DNA of 32,069 bases from JALOAT01 sp041677345 (GTDB taxonomy: Bacteria; Pseudomonadota; Gammaproteobacteria; Thiohalomonadales; Thiohalomonadaceae): the NCBI GenBank assembly GCA_041677345.1, contig JBAYQE010000026.1, forward strand, positions 1 through 32,069. Direction: 5' to 3'. The number at the start of each line of letters is the position of its first letter. Position 1 is the first letter of the stretch. The notes below the pieces were generated by a model, which saw only the letters and a list, made by a program, of their open reading frames with translations, was not told the origin of the DNA and ran no database searches. Shown here piece by piece: positions 7,045 to 15,201 of the stretch. A program made the translations under genes and the position numbers.

Positions 7045-7854
7045 ATGAACGCGAGTCTTCCCCTCATCGCCGCCCTCTTCTATCTCAGCGCCGCCGTACT
7101 CCTCGGCCTTCGTCTGCACAAGGGCGTGGATGCGAAACTCACCTCCAAAGCCCTGCCGCTGGTGCTGTGGTTCGCGGGCCTCGCCATTCATCTACCCAGC
7201 CTCTATGCGGACATCCTCACGCCTGCAGGGCTGCACCTGGCATTCTTCAACGTGGTGGCACTGGTCACGGATGTCATCGCCCTGGTGCTGCTGGCCACCG
7301 CCGTGGTGCGCCCGGTGGAGAACCTGGGCGTGTTCGTGCTGCCCATGGCGGCACTTGCGGCCATCGTGCGCATGCTCGTGCCGGTGAGTGGCGGCGCCAT
7401 CGGATTTGCCAATCCGGGACTGCAGGCGCATATCCTGCTCTCCATCCTGGCCTATAGCCTGTTCGCCATCGCCGCGGTGCAGGCACTGCTGCTGGCCGTC
7501 CAGCACCGGCACCTGCGCAACCGCCACCCGGGCGGCTTCATCCGTGCCCTGCCGCCCCTGGATACCATGGAACAACTGTTGTTCCAGATGATTGCCGTGG
7601 GCTACGTGCTGCTGACGCTGTCCCTGGCGAGCGGCGTCATTTACCTGCACGACATCTTTGCCCAGCACCTGGTCCACAAGACGGTGCTGTCGATCTTCGC
7701 CTGGCTGCTCTTCTCGGTGCTGCTGTGGGGTCGCCGCTACTTCGGCTGGCGCGGCCGCACCGCCATTCGCCTGACCCTGGGCGGCTTCGTGGTACTCATG
7801 CTCGCCTACTTCGGCAGTAAGTTCGTGTTGGAACTCCTGCTTGGTCAAGGTTGA
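7045..7854 (+). CDS. ypjD: YpjD/CcsA-type cytochrome c assembly-family membrane protein
   Basis: A 269-residue integral membrane protein with about eight hydrophobic segments (for example LPLIAALFYLSAAVLLGL, ILLSILAYSLFAIAAVQALL, VGYVLLTLSLASGVIYL, TVLSIFAWLLFSVLLWGRRY). The C-terminal half follows the CcmC/CcsA family layout, with conserved His residues (AQHLVHKT) and the GRRYFGWRGRTA loop. In gammaproteobacteria this family is typically found next to ffh on the opposite strand, followed by a CorB-like gene, as here. A heme-handling role is inferred from the family; some members have been linked to metal-ion transport. The ATG at 7045 starts just before the first membrane segment. Confidence 0.88.
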   Translation: MNASLPLIAALFYLSAAVLLGLRLHKGVDAKLTSKALPLVLWFAGLAIHLPSLYADILTPAGLHLAFFNVVALVTDVIALVLLATAVVRPVENLGVFVLPMAALAAIVRMLVPVSGGAIGFANPGLQAHILLSILAYSLFAIAAVQALLLAVQHRHLRNRHPGGFIRALPPLDTMEQLLFQMIAVGYVLLTLSLASGVIYLHDIFAQHLVHKTVLSIFAWLLFSVLLWGRRYFGWRGRTAIRLTLGGFVVLMLAYFGSKFVLELLLGQG

Positions 7855-7908
7855 CTTGGCGGGAACGCTGCCCTCAAATAACCGTTTCACATCACCCACG
7901 ACCACGCG

Positions 7909-9210
7909 TTGATTAGCGAAATCCCCACGGGCGCCCTGGTGGCGGCCCTCATTTTCCTGCTGCTGCTGTCCGCCTTCTTCTCGGGCTCGGAAACCGGCAT
8001 CTTCAGCCTCAACCGCTACCGTCTGCGTCATCTCGCAAAGACAGGGCATCGTGGTGCCCGGCGCACGCAGCGCCTGCTCGAGCGCCCGGACCGGCTCATC
8101 GGCGTGATCCTGCTCGGCAACAACTTCGTCAACATCCTCGCCTCGTCCGTCGCCACGCTCATCGGCCTGCGCCTGCTGGGTGATGCCGGCATTGCTGCCG
8201 CAGCCGCCCTGCTGACGATCCTGGTGCTGGTATTCGGCGAGGTGACACCGAAGACCCTGGCGGCCCTGAACCCCGAACGGGTCGCGTTCCCGGCAAGCCA
8301 CGTACTCGGCTTTCTGCTGCGGCTCCTGCGCCCGCTGGTCTGGGCGCTCAACGGGATCTCCAACGGCCTGCTCCGGCTCATGGGTGTCTCACCCGAGAAG
8401 GCACCGCATCACCACCTCTCGGCGGATGAACTGCGCACCGTGGTGCACGAGGCCGGCGCACTGATTCCGCACGGGCACCAGCGGATGCTGCTGAGTATCC
8501 TCGACCTGGAAAAAGCCACCGTGGAAGACATCATGGTGCCGCGCAACGAGATCGTGGGCATCGATCTGGAGGAGTCCTGGGATCGCATCGTGGAACAACT
8601 CACCGGCACCCAGCACACGCGCCTGCCTGTCTACAAAGGTGACATCGATCACGTGCTCGGCTTCGTGCACGCGCGCAACTTCCTCGCGCTGCAGCGCAAG
8701 GCGAACATCACCCGGGAAGACTTGCTCGGCATCGTCCGCGAGACCTACTTCATTCCGGAAGGCACCCCGCTCAACACCCAGTTGCTGAACTTCCAGCAGC
8801 GGCGTCAGCGCGCCGGTCTGGTGGTGGACGAATACGGCGATATCCTCGGCCTGGCCACGCTGGATGACATCCTCGAGGAGATCGTCGGCGAATTCACCAC
8901 CGACCCCGCGGCGAGGAGCCGCGCCATCCATCCCCAGCCCGATGGCACCTATCTCATCGACTGCTCCGTGGGCATACGCGAGCTCAATCGCGCCCTGGGT
9001 TGGTCACTGCCCACCAAGGGACCCAAGACCCTCAACGGGCTGGTCATGGAGTACCTGGAAACCATCCCCGAGCCAGGCACCACCTTCCTGCTGGAGGGTC
9101 AGCCGCTCGAAGTGGTGCAAGCCGGTGAGAATGCCGTCAGAACGGTACGCATCGACCCCACTTACCGCCACAAGGGCAGCACCACGCCGCCCGCTGCCGG
9201 GGAAGTGTGA
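7909..9210 (+). CDS. corB: CorB/HlyC-CorC family transporter (DUF21-CBS-CorC)
   Basis: A 433-residue membrane protein of the YfjD/CorB/CNNM family, linked to Mg2+/Co2+ export or homeostasis. Order of parts: DUF21 membrane domain (about 1-185) starting AALIFLLLLSAFFSGSETG and including LLGNNFVNILASS and VFGEVTPKTLAA; a CBS pair (about 205-330) with VEDIMVPRNEIVGID and LVVDEYGDILGLATLDDILEEIVGE; and a C-terminal CorC_HlyC domain (about 345-425). It is not a hemolysin despite the usual label. The apparent start is TTG at 7909, because no in-frame ATG precedes the first membrane helix. The gap to the ypjD-like gene is 54 nt, so cotranscription is likely. Confidence 0.92.
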   Translation: MISEIPTGALVAALIFLLLLSAFFSGSETGIFSLNRYRLRHLAKTGHRGARRTQRLLERPDRLIGVILLGNNFVNILASSVATLIGLRLLGDAGIAAAAALLTILVLVFGEVTPKTLAALNPERVAFPASHVLGFLLRLLRPLVWALNGISNGLLRLMGVSPEKAPHHHLSADELRTVVHEAGALIPHGHQRMLLSILDLEKATVEDIMVPRNEIVGIDLEESWDRIVEQLTGTQHTRLPVYKGDIDHVLGFVHARNFLALQRKANITREDLLGIVRETYFIPEGTPLNTQLLNFQQRRQRAGLVVDEYGDILGLATLDDILEEIVGEFTTDPAARSRAIHPQPDGTYLIDCSVGIRELNRALGWSLPTKGPKTLNGLVMEYLETIPEPGTTFLLEGQPLEVVQAGENAVRTVRIDPTYRHKGSTTPPAAGEV

Positions 9211-9257
9211 CCCGGGCAGCAAATCCCCTCGGGTGCCTCACCGGGGCGCCGCGCAAG

Positions 9258-9289
9258 TTGTACAACCTGCCGGAGACAATGCATATAAT
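9258..9289 (+). promoter_or_regulatory. Promoter of the FHA-PilZ pair
   Basis: A perfect -10 TATAAT at 9284-9289 lies about 40 nt upstream of the FHA start codon. The -35 is weak: TACAAC 17 nt upstream, or TTGTAC (9258-9263) at 20 nt. The palindrome TTGTACAA at 9258-9265 overlaps the -35 region and could be an operator half, though this is speculative. Confidence 0.5.
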
Positions 9290-9329
9290 GCCTTGTCAGA
9301 CTTTGGCTTACATGTGAGGAAGGGGTCCG

Positions 9330-10019
9330 GTGTCGGCGTTGACACTGTCATTCAAGGGCATGGAGCTGAAGGTCATCCCGCTCGGCCCGGGCGAGATGAT
9401 CATCGGTAGCGATCCCGCTTGTGCCATCCACATCGACAGTCTTGCGGTGCAGCCACGCCATGCCAGTGTGGTTACCCGCGACAGCGAGACTGTGCTGCGC
9501 GACCTGAATACACCCGACGGCACCTTCGTCAACAATGAAAGAGTCGCCGAACGCGTACTCAGGGATCGCGACGACATCCGCGTGGGCAAGCACAACCTCG
9601 TGTTCACCCATTCTCCCGTTGCCGCACCCGTCACTGCCGCGGCGCCTACCGCCGAGGCGGCGACGCTGATGCCTGCGCAGGTGCCCGCTGCGGCCGTGAC
9701 CTCCGCGGTTACCGAGCCCGAGGTCAGTCTGGAGGAATTCACCAGCAGCCCCAAGGTAAAGAATGCATGGCTGCAGATCATGAGCGGCCACAACGTGGGC
9801 AAGAACATCAGTCTCAACCGCAAGCTCACCAACCTGGGCACGCCCGGCATCCAGACGGCTGTCATCGCCAAGCGCAACGACGGCTATTTCCTTTCGCACC
9901 TGGAAGGTGAGCAGCCGCCCAGGGTGGGGAACATACCCATCGGCGAAAAGAGCTGGCCGCTCAACGATGGCGACATTATCCAGATCGGCAACGTGAAGAT
10001 GCAGTTCTACTTCGAGTGA
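9330..10019 (+). CDS. Protein with two FHA-like domains, canonical pThr residues missing
   Basis: A 229-residue cytosolic protein. Domain 1 (about 5-92) has the FHA beta-sandwich pattern: MIIGSDPACAIHID, LAVQPRHASVV, VLRDLNTPDGTFVNN, RVLRDRDDIRVGKHNLVF. A linker rich in Ala, Pro, Thr and Val (about 95-140) leads to a second FHA-like domain (about 147-229) ending DGDIIQIGNVKMQFYFE. In domain 1 the usual GR, SRxH and STNG phosphothreonine contacts read GS, QPRH and TPDG, so canonical pThr binding is doubtful although the fold looks intact. The start is GTG at 9330 with AGGAAGGGG upstream. The PilZ gene follows after 3 nt. Confidence 0.85.
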   Translation: MSALTLSFKGMELKVIPLGPGEMIIGSDPACAIHIDSLAVQPRHASVVTRDSETVLRDLNTPDGTFVNNERVAERVLRDRDDIRVGKHNLVFTHSPVAAPVTAAAPTAEAATLMPAQVPAAAVTSAVTEPEVSLEEFTSSPKVKNAWLQIMSGHNVGKNISLNRKLTNLGTPGIQTAVIAKRNDGYFLSHLEGEQPPRVGNIPIGEKSWPLNDGDIIQIGNVKMQFYFE

Positions 10020-10022
10020 AAC

Positions 10023-10400
10023 ATGGGCGTGCCGGACGATAGACGCCACTTCCTGCGTTTCGCCCTCGAGGCCGAGGTGCAGATAGACAATGCGCAGGGT
10101 ACCTACCCGGCCCAGCTTCTGGACATCTCGCTCAACGGCGCCCTGGTGACCTTACCGCCGGGTTGTCCGCGCCTGGAAGGTGGGCCCGCGCGGCTCGCGA
10201 TCCACCTCCCCGAATCCGACGTGGTCATCACCATGGAAGGCCGCGTTGCCCATCACGACACGAACGTGCTGGGCTACCACTGCGAACACATCGACCTCGC
10301 CAGCATCTCCCACCTCAAGCGACTGGTGGAACTCAACCTCGGCGACGGCTCCGAACTCGAGCGCGAGCTCAGCGAGCTCGTTGCGGCTCATTCCAGCTAA
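10023..10400 (+). CDS. PilZ-domain protein, likely c-di-GMP receptor
   Basis: A 125-residue single-domain PilZ protein. Both c-di-GMP motifs are present: RxxxR as RHFLR (Arg8, Arg12) and DxSxxG as DISLNG (Asp34, Ser36, Gly39), followed by the beta-barrel and a C-terminal helix (SHLKRLVELNLGDG). A DRRHFLRF start followed by ISLNGALV is typical of stand-alone PilZ proteins. It starts 3 nt after the FHA gene, so the two are cotranscribed and may act together. The output target is not evident from sequence. Repeat element D follows directly. Confidence 0.9.
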   Translation: MGVPDDRRHFLRFALEAEVQIDNAQGTYPAQLLDISLNGALVTLPPGCPRLEGGPARLAIHLPESDVVITMEGRVAHHDTNVLGYHCEHIDLASISHLKRLVELNLGDGSELERELSELVAAHSS

Positions 10401-10407
10401 GACATAT

Positions 10408-10551
10408 CACGCGGAGTGCGCGGAGGCGCGGAGGAAATACCGGTACAGGCAGCGTTCTGCTTGGGAGAGCCGATCCTGCTGAAAGTCTCTGAGGCGCTGA
10501 GCAACAATATTGTTTCTCTGCGTCCTCCGCGTCTCCTCGCCCTCCGCGTTA
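10408..10551. repeat. Composite element D: facing GCGGAG arms without REP core
   Basis: Left arm 10408-10435 holds three CGGAG units 8-9 nt apart. Right arm 10516-10551 is inverted and holds four related units (read on the minus strand: ACGCGGAG, GCGAGGAG, ACGCGGAG, ACGCAGAG). Between them is an 80-nt interior with no REP but with the 12-nt palindrome AACAATATTGTT at 10503-10514. It occupies the convergent gap between the PilZ and radA stop codons, where a bidirectional terminator would be expected; no U-tracted stem was found. Confidence 0.75.
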
Positions 10552-10557
10552 TGCCTC

Positions 10558-11922
10558 TCACGCCTGCGACAGCGCATCCGCCAGGCGCCGGACGCCGATG
10601 ACTTCGAGGCCTTCGGGCGGGCGTTTGGGTACGTTGGCTTCGGGCACGATGGCGCGGGTGAAGCCGTGCTTGGCCGCTTCGCGCAGGCGGTCCTGGCCGT
10701 TGGGCACGGGGCGGATCTCGCCGGCGAGGCCCACTTCGCCGAAGGCGACCAGGCCCTGCGCCGGCGCACGGTTGCGCAGGCTGGACAACACCGCCAACAG
10801 CACCGGCAGGTCGGCGCCGGTCTCGGTGACGCGCACGCCGCCCACCACGTTCACGAACACGTCCTGGTCGTACGTGGCGACGCCGCCATGGCGATGCAGT
10901 ACGGCGAGCAGCATGGCCAGGCGGTTCTGTTCCAGGCCGAGGGTCACGCGACGGGGATTGGAGAGATGGCTCTCGTCCACCAGGGCCTGCACTTCCACGA
11001 GCAGCGGCCGGCTGCCTTCGAGCGTAACCATCACCACACTGCCCGGCACCTCCTCTTCGTGACGCGAGAGGAAAATGGCCGAAGGATTGTTCACCTCCTT
11101 GAGACCCTTTTCCGTCATCGCGAACACGCCCAGCTCGTTGACGGCGCCGAAGCGGTTCTTGAAAGCGCGCACCACGCGGAAACGGCTGCCGGCATCGCCC
11201 TCGAAATACAACACCGTGTCCACCATGTGCTCCAGCACGCGGGGACCGGCGAGCTGGCCTTCCTTGGTGACATGGCCCACCAGGAACAGGGCCGCGCCGC
11301 TCTGCTTGGCGTAGCGCACCAGTTGCGCCGCACTCTCGCGCACCTGGGCCACCGAGCCCGGCGCCGACTGCAGCAGCTCGGTGAAGACCGTCTGGATGGA
11401 GTCCACCACCAGTACCTGCGGGCGTTCGCGCGCCGCCGCTTCGAGAATGCCTTCGACGCGCGTCTCCGCCAGCAGACGCACGCGCTGCGCCGCGACGCCG
11501 AGGCGATGGGCGCGCAGGCTGATCTGCTGGGGCGATTCCTCGCCGGTGACATACAACACGCCGCAGCGTTCGGACAGCGTCGCCAGGGTCTGCAACAACA
11601 GGGTGGACTTGCCGATGCCCGGATCACCGCCGATGAGCACCACCGAACCGGGCACGAGGCCGCCGCCCAGCACGCGATCGAATTCATCGAGCTGGGTGGG
11701 CAGGCGCGCCACGTCGTCGGGGGCCACCGCGGAGAGCGCCTGCACTTCCACGCTACCGGCGGCGCCGGCATAGCCCGCGAAGCGCCCACCGCGGGATGGA
11801 CTCGGCGCGGCCACAGTCTCCACCAGGGTGTTCCATGCACCGCATTCGCCGCACTGCCCTGCCCACTTGGGCGCCTGCGCCCCGCACTCGGTGCAGGTGT
11901 AGAGACTCTTCACCCTGGCCAT
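10558..11922 (-). CDS. radA: DNA repair protein RadA (Sms)
   Basis: A 454-residue RecA-like ATPase that promotes branch migration during recombinational repair. Order of parts: a C4 zinc finger (Cys10, Cys13, Cys24, Cys27 in YTCTECGAQAPKW and CGECGAW), Walker A GGDPGIGKST (about 98-107), Walker B VLVVDSIQT, the RadA-specific KNRFG motif (FKNRFGAVNELG), and a C-terminal Lon-protease-like domain (from about 290). Length is normal. The ATG at 11922 shares one nucleotide with the stop codon of the small lipoprotein gene (TGATG). It is the last gene of the dnaB-alr-nudix-lipoprotein-radA series and converges on the PilZ gene. Confidence 0.98.
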   Translation of the reverse strand: MARVKSLYTCTECGAQAPKWAGQCGECGAWNTLVETVAAPSPSRGGRFAGYAGAAGSVEVQALSAVAPDDVARLPTQLDEFDRVLGGGLVPGSVVLIGGDPGIGKSTLLLQTLATLSERCGVLYVTGEESPQQISLRAHRLGVAAQRVRLLAETRVEGILEAAARERPQVLVVDSIQTVFTELLQSAPGSVAQVRESAAQLVRYAKQSGAALFLVGHVTKEGQLAGPRVLEHMVDTVLYFEGDAGSRFRVVRAFKNRFGAVNELGVFAMTEKGLKEVNNPSAIFLSRHEEEVPGSVVMVTLEGSRPLLVEVQALVDESHLSNPRRVTLGLEQNRLAMLLAVLHRHGGVATYDQDVFVNVVGGVRVTETGADLPVLLAVLSSLRNRAPAQGLVAFGEVGLAGEIRPVPNGQDRLREAAKHGFTRAIVPEANVPKRPPEGLEVIGVRRLADALSQA

Positions 11923-12134
11923 CAGTCGCGGTCGTCGTAGTCGGGATAACGGGGACCCCGGCCCTGGGTCTTACCAGCGTCGCGACGGCGCAGCAGCCAG
12001 AGGGCGCCGAAGAAGAGAGCGGCGGGCACGAACACCAGCAGGATCACGCGGCCACCGGACGATTTGAGTGCCTCACAACCACTCAGCAGCAGGGGTGCGA
12101 ACAGGATGGGCAACAGCTTCCATGTGAGCTTCAT
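11922..12134 (-). CDS. Small putative lipoprotein with a membrane segment
   Basis: A 70-residue protein I cannot assign to a family. It starts MKLTWKLLPILFAPLLLSGC, a lipoprotein signal with lipobox LSGC (Cys20). A second hydrophobic segment follows (VILLVFVPAALFFGALWLL, about 30-48), then a basic patch RRRDAGK and an acidic tail YPDYDDRD. The C-terminal part would be cytoplasmic if the second segment spans the inner membrane. It overlaps the upstream nudix gene by 4 nt (ATGA) and radA by 1 nt, so it is surely translated as part of this chain if real. The function is unknown; no partner can be inferred beyond the operon. Confidence 0.7.
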   Translation of the reverse strand: MKLTWKLLPILFAPLLLSGCEALKSSGGRVILLVFVPAALFFGALWLLRRRDAGKTQGRGPRYPDYDDRD

Positions 12135-12565
12135 GGCTTCCCTCCGGGGAGATCAGGAAAAACGCTGGCGAGGGCGCGGCGGGTTTCGGCATTCACGGGA
12201 AAGCGATCCAGTTCGGCAAGGGGGAGCCATGTGGCCTCGGCCGCATCACTGCCCGCCTGGGGCTCCCCTTCCAGCCAAATGCCGAACAGGTCCACCACCA
12301 CGTAGTGGTAGCGCACCTGTTCCTGCTCGCGCTCGATGTATTCGAAGGTATATGCGGTGGCACCCGCGCGGATGCGCACGCCGGCTTCCTCGAGGACCTC
12401 GCGTTCGGCGGCGGCCTGCAAGGTCTCACCCAGGCGGACCTTGCCGCCCGGGATCGCCCATTCGCCCGCATAGGGCGGCTTGGCGCGGCGCACCAGCAGC
12501 ACGGCATCGCCGCGGCGTACGATGGCGCCCGTCCCCAGCACCGGTCCTTGGCGGGACGGCGTCAT
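12131..12565 (-). CDS. Nudix hydrolase
   Basis: A 144-residue hydrolase of nucleoside diphosphates linked to another group. The complete Nudix box is present at about 41-63 (GKVRLGETLQAAAEREVLEE, then AGV), fitting Gx5Ex7REUXEEXGU with all metal-binding glutamates. The flanking beta strands (VLLVRRAKPPYAGEWAIPGG) resemble the ADP-ribose pyrophosphatase/MutT-like group; the substrate is not readable. The ATG at 12565 lies 7 nt after the alr stop, and its ribosome-binding site overlaps that stop codon (TGAGGCAGGC). It overlaps the lipoprotein gene by 4 nt. Confidence 0.92.
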   Translation of the reverse strand: MTPSRQGPVLGTGAIVRRGDAVLLVRRAKPPYAGEWAIPGGKVRLGETLQAAAEREVLEEAGVRIRAGATAYTFEYIEREQEQVRYHYVVVDLFGIWLEGEPQAGSDAAEATWLPLAELDRFPVNAETRRALASVFPDLPGGKP

Positions 12566-12572
12566 GCCTGCC

Positions 12573-13643
12573 TCAGATCTCCACCCGCGCGACCCGCGGG
12601 GTGATGCCGCACAACAAGGTGTAGGCGATGGTGTCGGCGCACTCGGCCACCTCCTCCACCGGCAGTTCGTCGCCCCACAGCACCACCGGGTCGCCGACGC
12701 GGGCCTCGGGTTGGGTGCGCAGGTCCACGGTGAGCATGTCCATGGAGACGCGGCCGATGAGCGGCACGCGCTTGCCGTTCACCAGCACCGGCGTACCGGT
12801 GCGCGCGTGGCGCGGATAACCGTCGCCATATCCCGCTGCCACCACGCCCACGGGCATGTCCTCGGGGCACACGAAGGTGCCGCCATAACCGACCGCCTGA
12901 CTGTGCCTGACCCGGTTCACGGCGATGAGTTCCGTACGCAGTGTCATCACCGGCTCGAGACCTTCCTGCGCGCCCACGCGCCCGACGAAGGGCGACACGC
13001 CGTAGAGCATGATGCCTGGGCGCGCCCAGTCCGCACGGGAATCGGGCCAGCCGAGCACGCCGGCGGAATTGGCCACCGACCGCTCGCCTTCCAGACCGGC
13101 GGTGGCCTCGGCGAAGGCCTGCAACTGGCGCGGCGTGGCCGGGTCATTGCGATCGTCGGCATTGGCGAGGTGGGTCAGAAAGCCGATGCGCTTCACGCCG
13201 GCGATGCGCCCCAGCCGTGCCCAGGCCTCGTGCACGTGATCGGGCTGGAAACCAAGCCGGTGCATGCCCGAGTCCACCTTGAGCCATACGTGCACGGGTG
13301 CCGCCAGCGTGGCCTGCTCCAGCATGGCCAGTTGCTCCGCGTGATGCACCACCGTGGTCACGCCCAGGCGCTGGATGAGCGCCAGTTCGTCGGCATGAAA
13401 GAAGCCTTCGAGCAGGGCGATGGGCGTCCGGACGTCCGCCTCGCGCAAGGCCACGGCCTCGCCGATGGAAGCGACCGCGAGCGTATCGGCCTCGTCCAGG
13501 GCGTGCGCCGCGCGCGCCATGCCGTGGCCGTAGCCGTCGGCCTTGATGGCCGCCATGATGCGGCTGTCAGGCACGGCGCGACGGGCGACCGCCAGGTTGT
13601 GACGCAGGGCGGAAAGCCGGAGCTCCACGCGGGTTGCGCGCAT
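12573..13643 (-). CDS. alr: Alanine racemase
   Basis: A 356-residue PLP enzyme that interconverts L- and D-alanine for peptidoglycan. The PLP lysine is in AAIKADGYGHG (Lys34), the opposing catalytic tyrosine is in VGYGGTF (about Tyr253), and the PLP-phosphate region includes GYGDGYPR. The N-terminal TIM barrel (1-230) and C-terminal beta domain are complete. The open frame extends 12 codons upstream into dnaB, but the family start RATRVELRLSALRHNL and the position 1 nt after the dnaB stop favour the ATG at 13643. The dnaB-alr adjacency is common in gammaproteobacteria. Confidence 0.97.
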   Translation of the reverse strand: MRATRVELRLSALRHNLAVARRAVPDSRIMAAIKADGYGHGMARAAHALDEADTLAVASIGEAVALREADVRTPIALLEGFFHADELALIQRLGVTTVVHHAEQLAMLEQATLAAPVHVWLKVDSGMHRLGFQPDHVHEAWARLGRIAGVKRIGFLTHLANADDRNDPATPRQLQAFAEATAGLEGERSVANSAGVLGWPDSRADWARPGIMLYGVSPFVGRVGAQEGLEPVMTLRTELIAVNRVRHSQAVGYGGTFVCPEDMPVGVVAAGYGDGYPRHARTGTPVLVNGKRVPLIGRVSMDMLTVDLRTQPEARVGDPVVLWGDELPVEEVAECADTIAYTLLCGITPRVARVEI

Positions 13644-13644
13644 G

Positions 13645-15042
13645 TCAGTACTCCGCGTCGCGGAAGCTGTCGGACGCAAAATTCTCGAAACGTGTGTACT
13701 GGCCGAGGAAGGTCAGGCGCACCGTGCCGATGGGACCGTTACGCTGCTTGCCGATGATGATCTCGGCCACGCCCTTGTCGGGGCTGTCCTCGTTGTACAC
13801 CTCATCGCGGTAAATAAACACGATCACGTCCGCATCCTGCTCGATGGCGCCCGACTCGCGCAGATCGGACATGACCGGGCGCTTGTTGGGTCGCTGCTCC
13901 AGGCTGCGGTTGAGCTGGGAGAGCGCGATCACCGGCACGTTCAGCTCCTTGGCGAGGGCCTTGAGCGAGCGCGAGATCTCGGAGATCTCCGCGGTACGGT
14001 TCTCCTTGCCGGAGCCGACCACCTGCATGAGCTGCAGGTAGTCGATAACGATGAGGCCGAGGCCGTGCTCGTGCTCGCGCGCCAAGCGCCGCGCACGGGC
14101 GCGCAGCTCCGTGGGCGTGAGGGCCGGCGTGTCGTCCACGTACAACGGCACCTCGGCCAGAAGCTGCACGGCGGAGGTCAGGCGCGGCCAATCGTCGTCG
14201 TCCAGCTTGCCGGTGCGCAGGCTGTGCTGGTTGATGCGACCGAGCGAGGAGATGAGACGCATGGCGAGCTGCTCGCCGGGCATTTCCATGGAGAACACGG
14301 CCACCGGTTTGCGCACCTTGATGGCAGCGTTCTCGGCCAGGTTCATCGCGAAGGTCGTCTTTCCCATGGACGGCCTCCCGGCGATGATAATCAAGTCCGA
14401 CGGCTGCAGGCCCGAGGTCTTCTCGTCGAAGTCCGTGTAACCGGTGGGAATGCCGGTGATGGGGTTGTCCTGCTCGAACAGGGTTTCGATCTTGTCCACC
14501 GCCTTGACCAGCAGGTCCTTGATGCTGGTAAACCCGGTGCGTGAGCGTGCGCCCTGATCGGCGATCTCGTAGACAGCCTTTTCCGCTTCGTCGAGCAATT
14601 GCTCGACCTTCCGTCCCTCGGGGCTGAAGGCGCTATCGGCAATGGTGTTGGCGACGCCGATGAGCTGGCGCAATACCGAGCGTTCGCGCACGATGGCGGC
14701 GTAGTGCTTGATATTGGCGGCGCTGGGGGTGTTGGACGCGAGCGCGCCCAGGTAGGCGATACCGCCGACGCCATCCAGCTCGCCACGCTTGTCCAGCCAC
14801 TCGGCCAGGGTGACCACGTCGAACGGGCTGTTCTGCTCGGCGAGGGAACGGATGGCGCCGAAGATGAGGGCGTGGTCGCGGCGGTAGAAATCCTTCTCGT
14901 TGACCAGATCGGCCACGCGGTCCCAGGCGCCGTTGTCCAGCATCAGGCCGCCAAGGACGGACTGCTCCGCTTCGATGGAATGGGGCGGGACCTTGAGGGC
15001 GTCCGCCGCGCGATCATGACTCTGAAGGAAAGCTTCGGGCAT
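13645..15042 (-). CDS. dnaB: Replicative DNA helicase DnaB
   Basis: A 465-residue hexameric helicase that unwinds the fork and recruits primase. The N-terminal domain (about 18-120) begins PPHSIEAEQSVLGGLMLDN. The RecA-like C-terminal domain has Walker A GRPSMGKTT (about 222-230), Walker B LIVIDYLQLM, and the RSLKALAKELNVPVIALSQL and RPVMSDLRESGAIEQDAD motifs. No intein or insertion interrupts the P-loop. The protein ends SFRDAEY one nucleotide before alr. The ATG at 15042 starts 231 nt downstream of the rplI stop. Confidence 0.98.
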   Translation of the reverse strand: MPEAFLQSHDRAADALKVPPHSIEAEQSVLGGLMLDNGAWDRVADLVNEKDFYRRDHALIFGAIRSLAEQNSPFDVVTLAEWLDKRGELDGVGGIAYLGALASNTPSAANIKHYAAIVRERSVLRQLIGVANTIADSAFSPEGRKVEQLLDEAEKAVYEIADQGARSRTGFTSIKDLLVKAVDKIETLFEQDNPITGIPTGYTDFDEKTSGLQPSDLIIIAGRPSMGKTTFAMNLAENAAIKVRKPVAVFSMEMPGEQLAMRLISSLGRINQHSLRTGKLDDDDWPRLTSAVQLLAEVPLYVDDTPALTPTELRARARRLAREHEHGLGLIVIDYLQLMQVVGSGKENRTAEISEISRSLKALAKELNVPVIALSQLNRSLEQRPNKRPVMSDLRESGAIEQDADVIVFIYRDEVYNEDSPDKGVAEIIIGKQRNGPIGTVRLTFLGQYTRFENFASDSFRDAEY

Positions 15043-15107
15043 GCCAGCGTTCTACCGTGCAGCGATGAGACAGCGCAAGCCCCGCGGCCGCGCTGAAGCC
15101 GGACCGG

Positions 15108-15129
15108 CAGGTTGCCGGGAAGCAACCTG
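15108..15129 (-). promoter_or_regulatory. Hairpin in the dnaB leader
   Basis: A perfect 8-bp inverted repeat CAGGTTGC...GCAACCTG with a 6-nt loop lies 66-87 nt upstream of the dnaB ATG. There is no U-tract. It could be a leader hairpin or a protein-binding site. No confident promoter was found in the surrounding gap 15043-15273. Confidence 0.4.
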
Positions 15130-15201
15130 TCCGCGAAGCAAACACGCAAGTGCTTGATTCGGATTGCTGCGCACGGCCTTACCGGCGCGATTCACTGAAA
15201 C

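Noticed and set aside
10510..11940. Plus-strand open frame of 476 codons opposite radA
   Set aside because: radA is unambiguous with zinc finger, Walker A and KNRFG motifs. The plus-strand product is His/Arg/Gln-rich shadow sequence.
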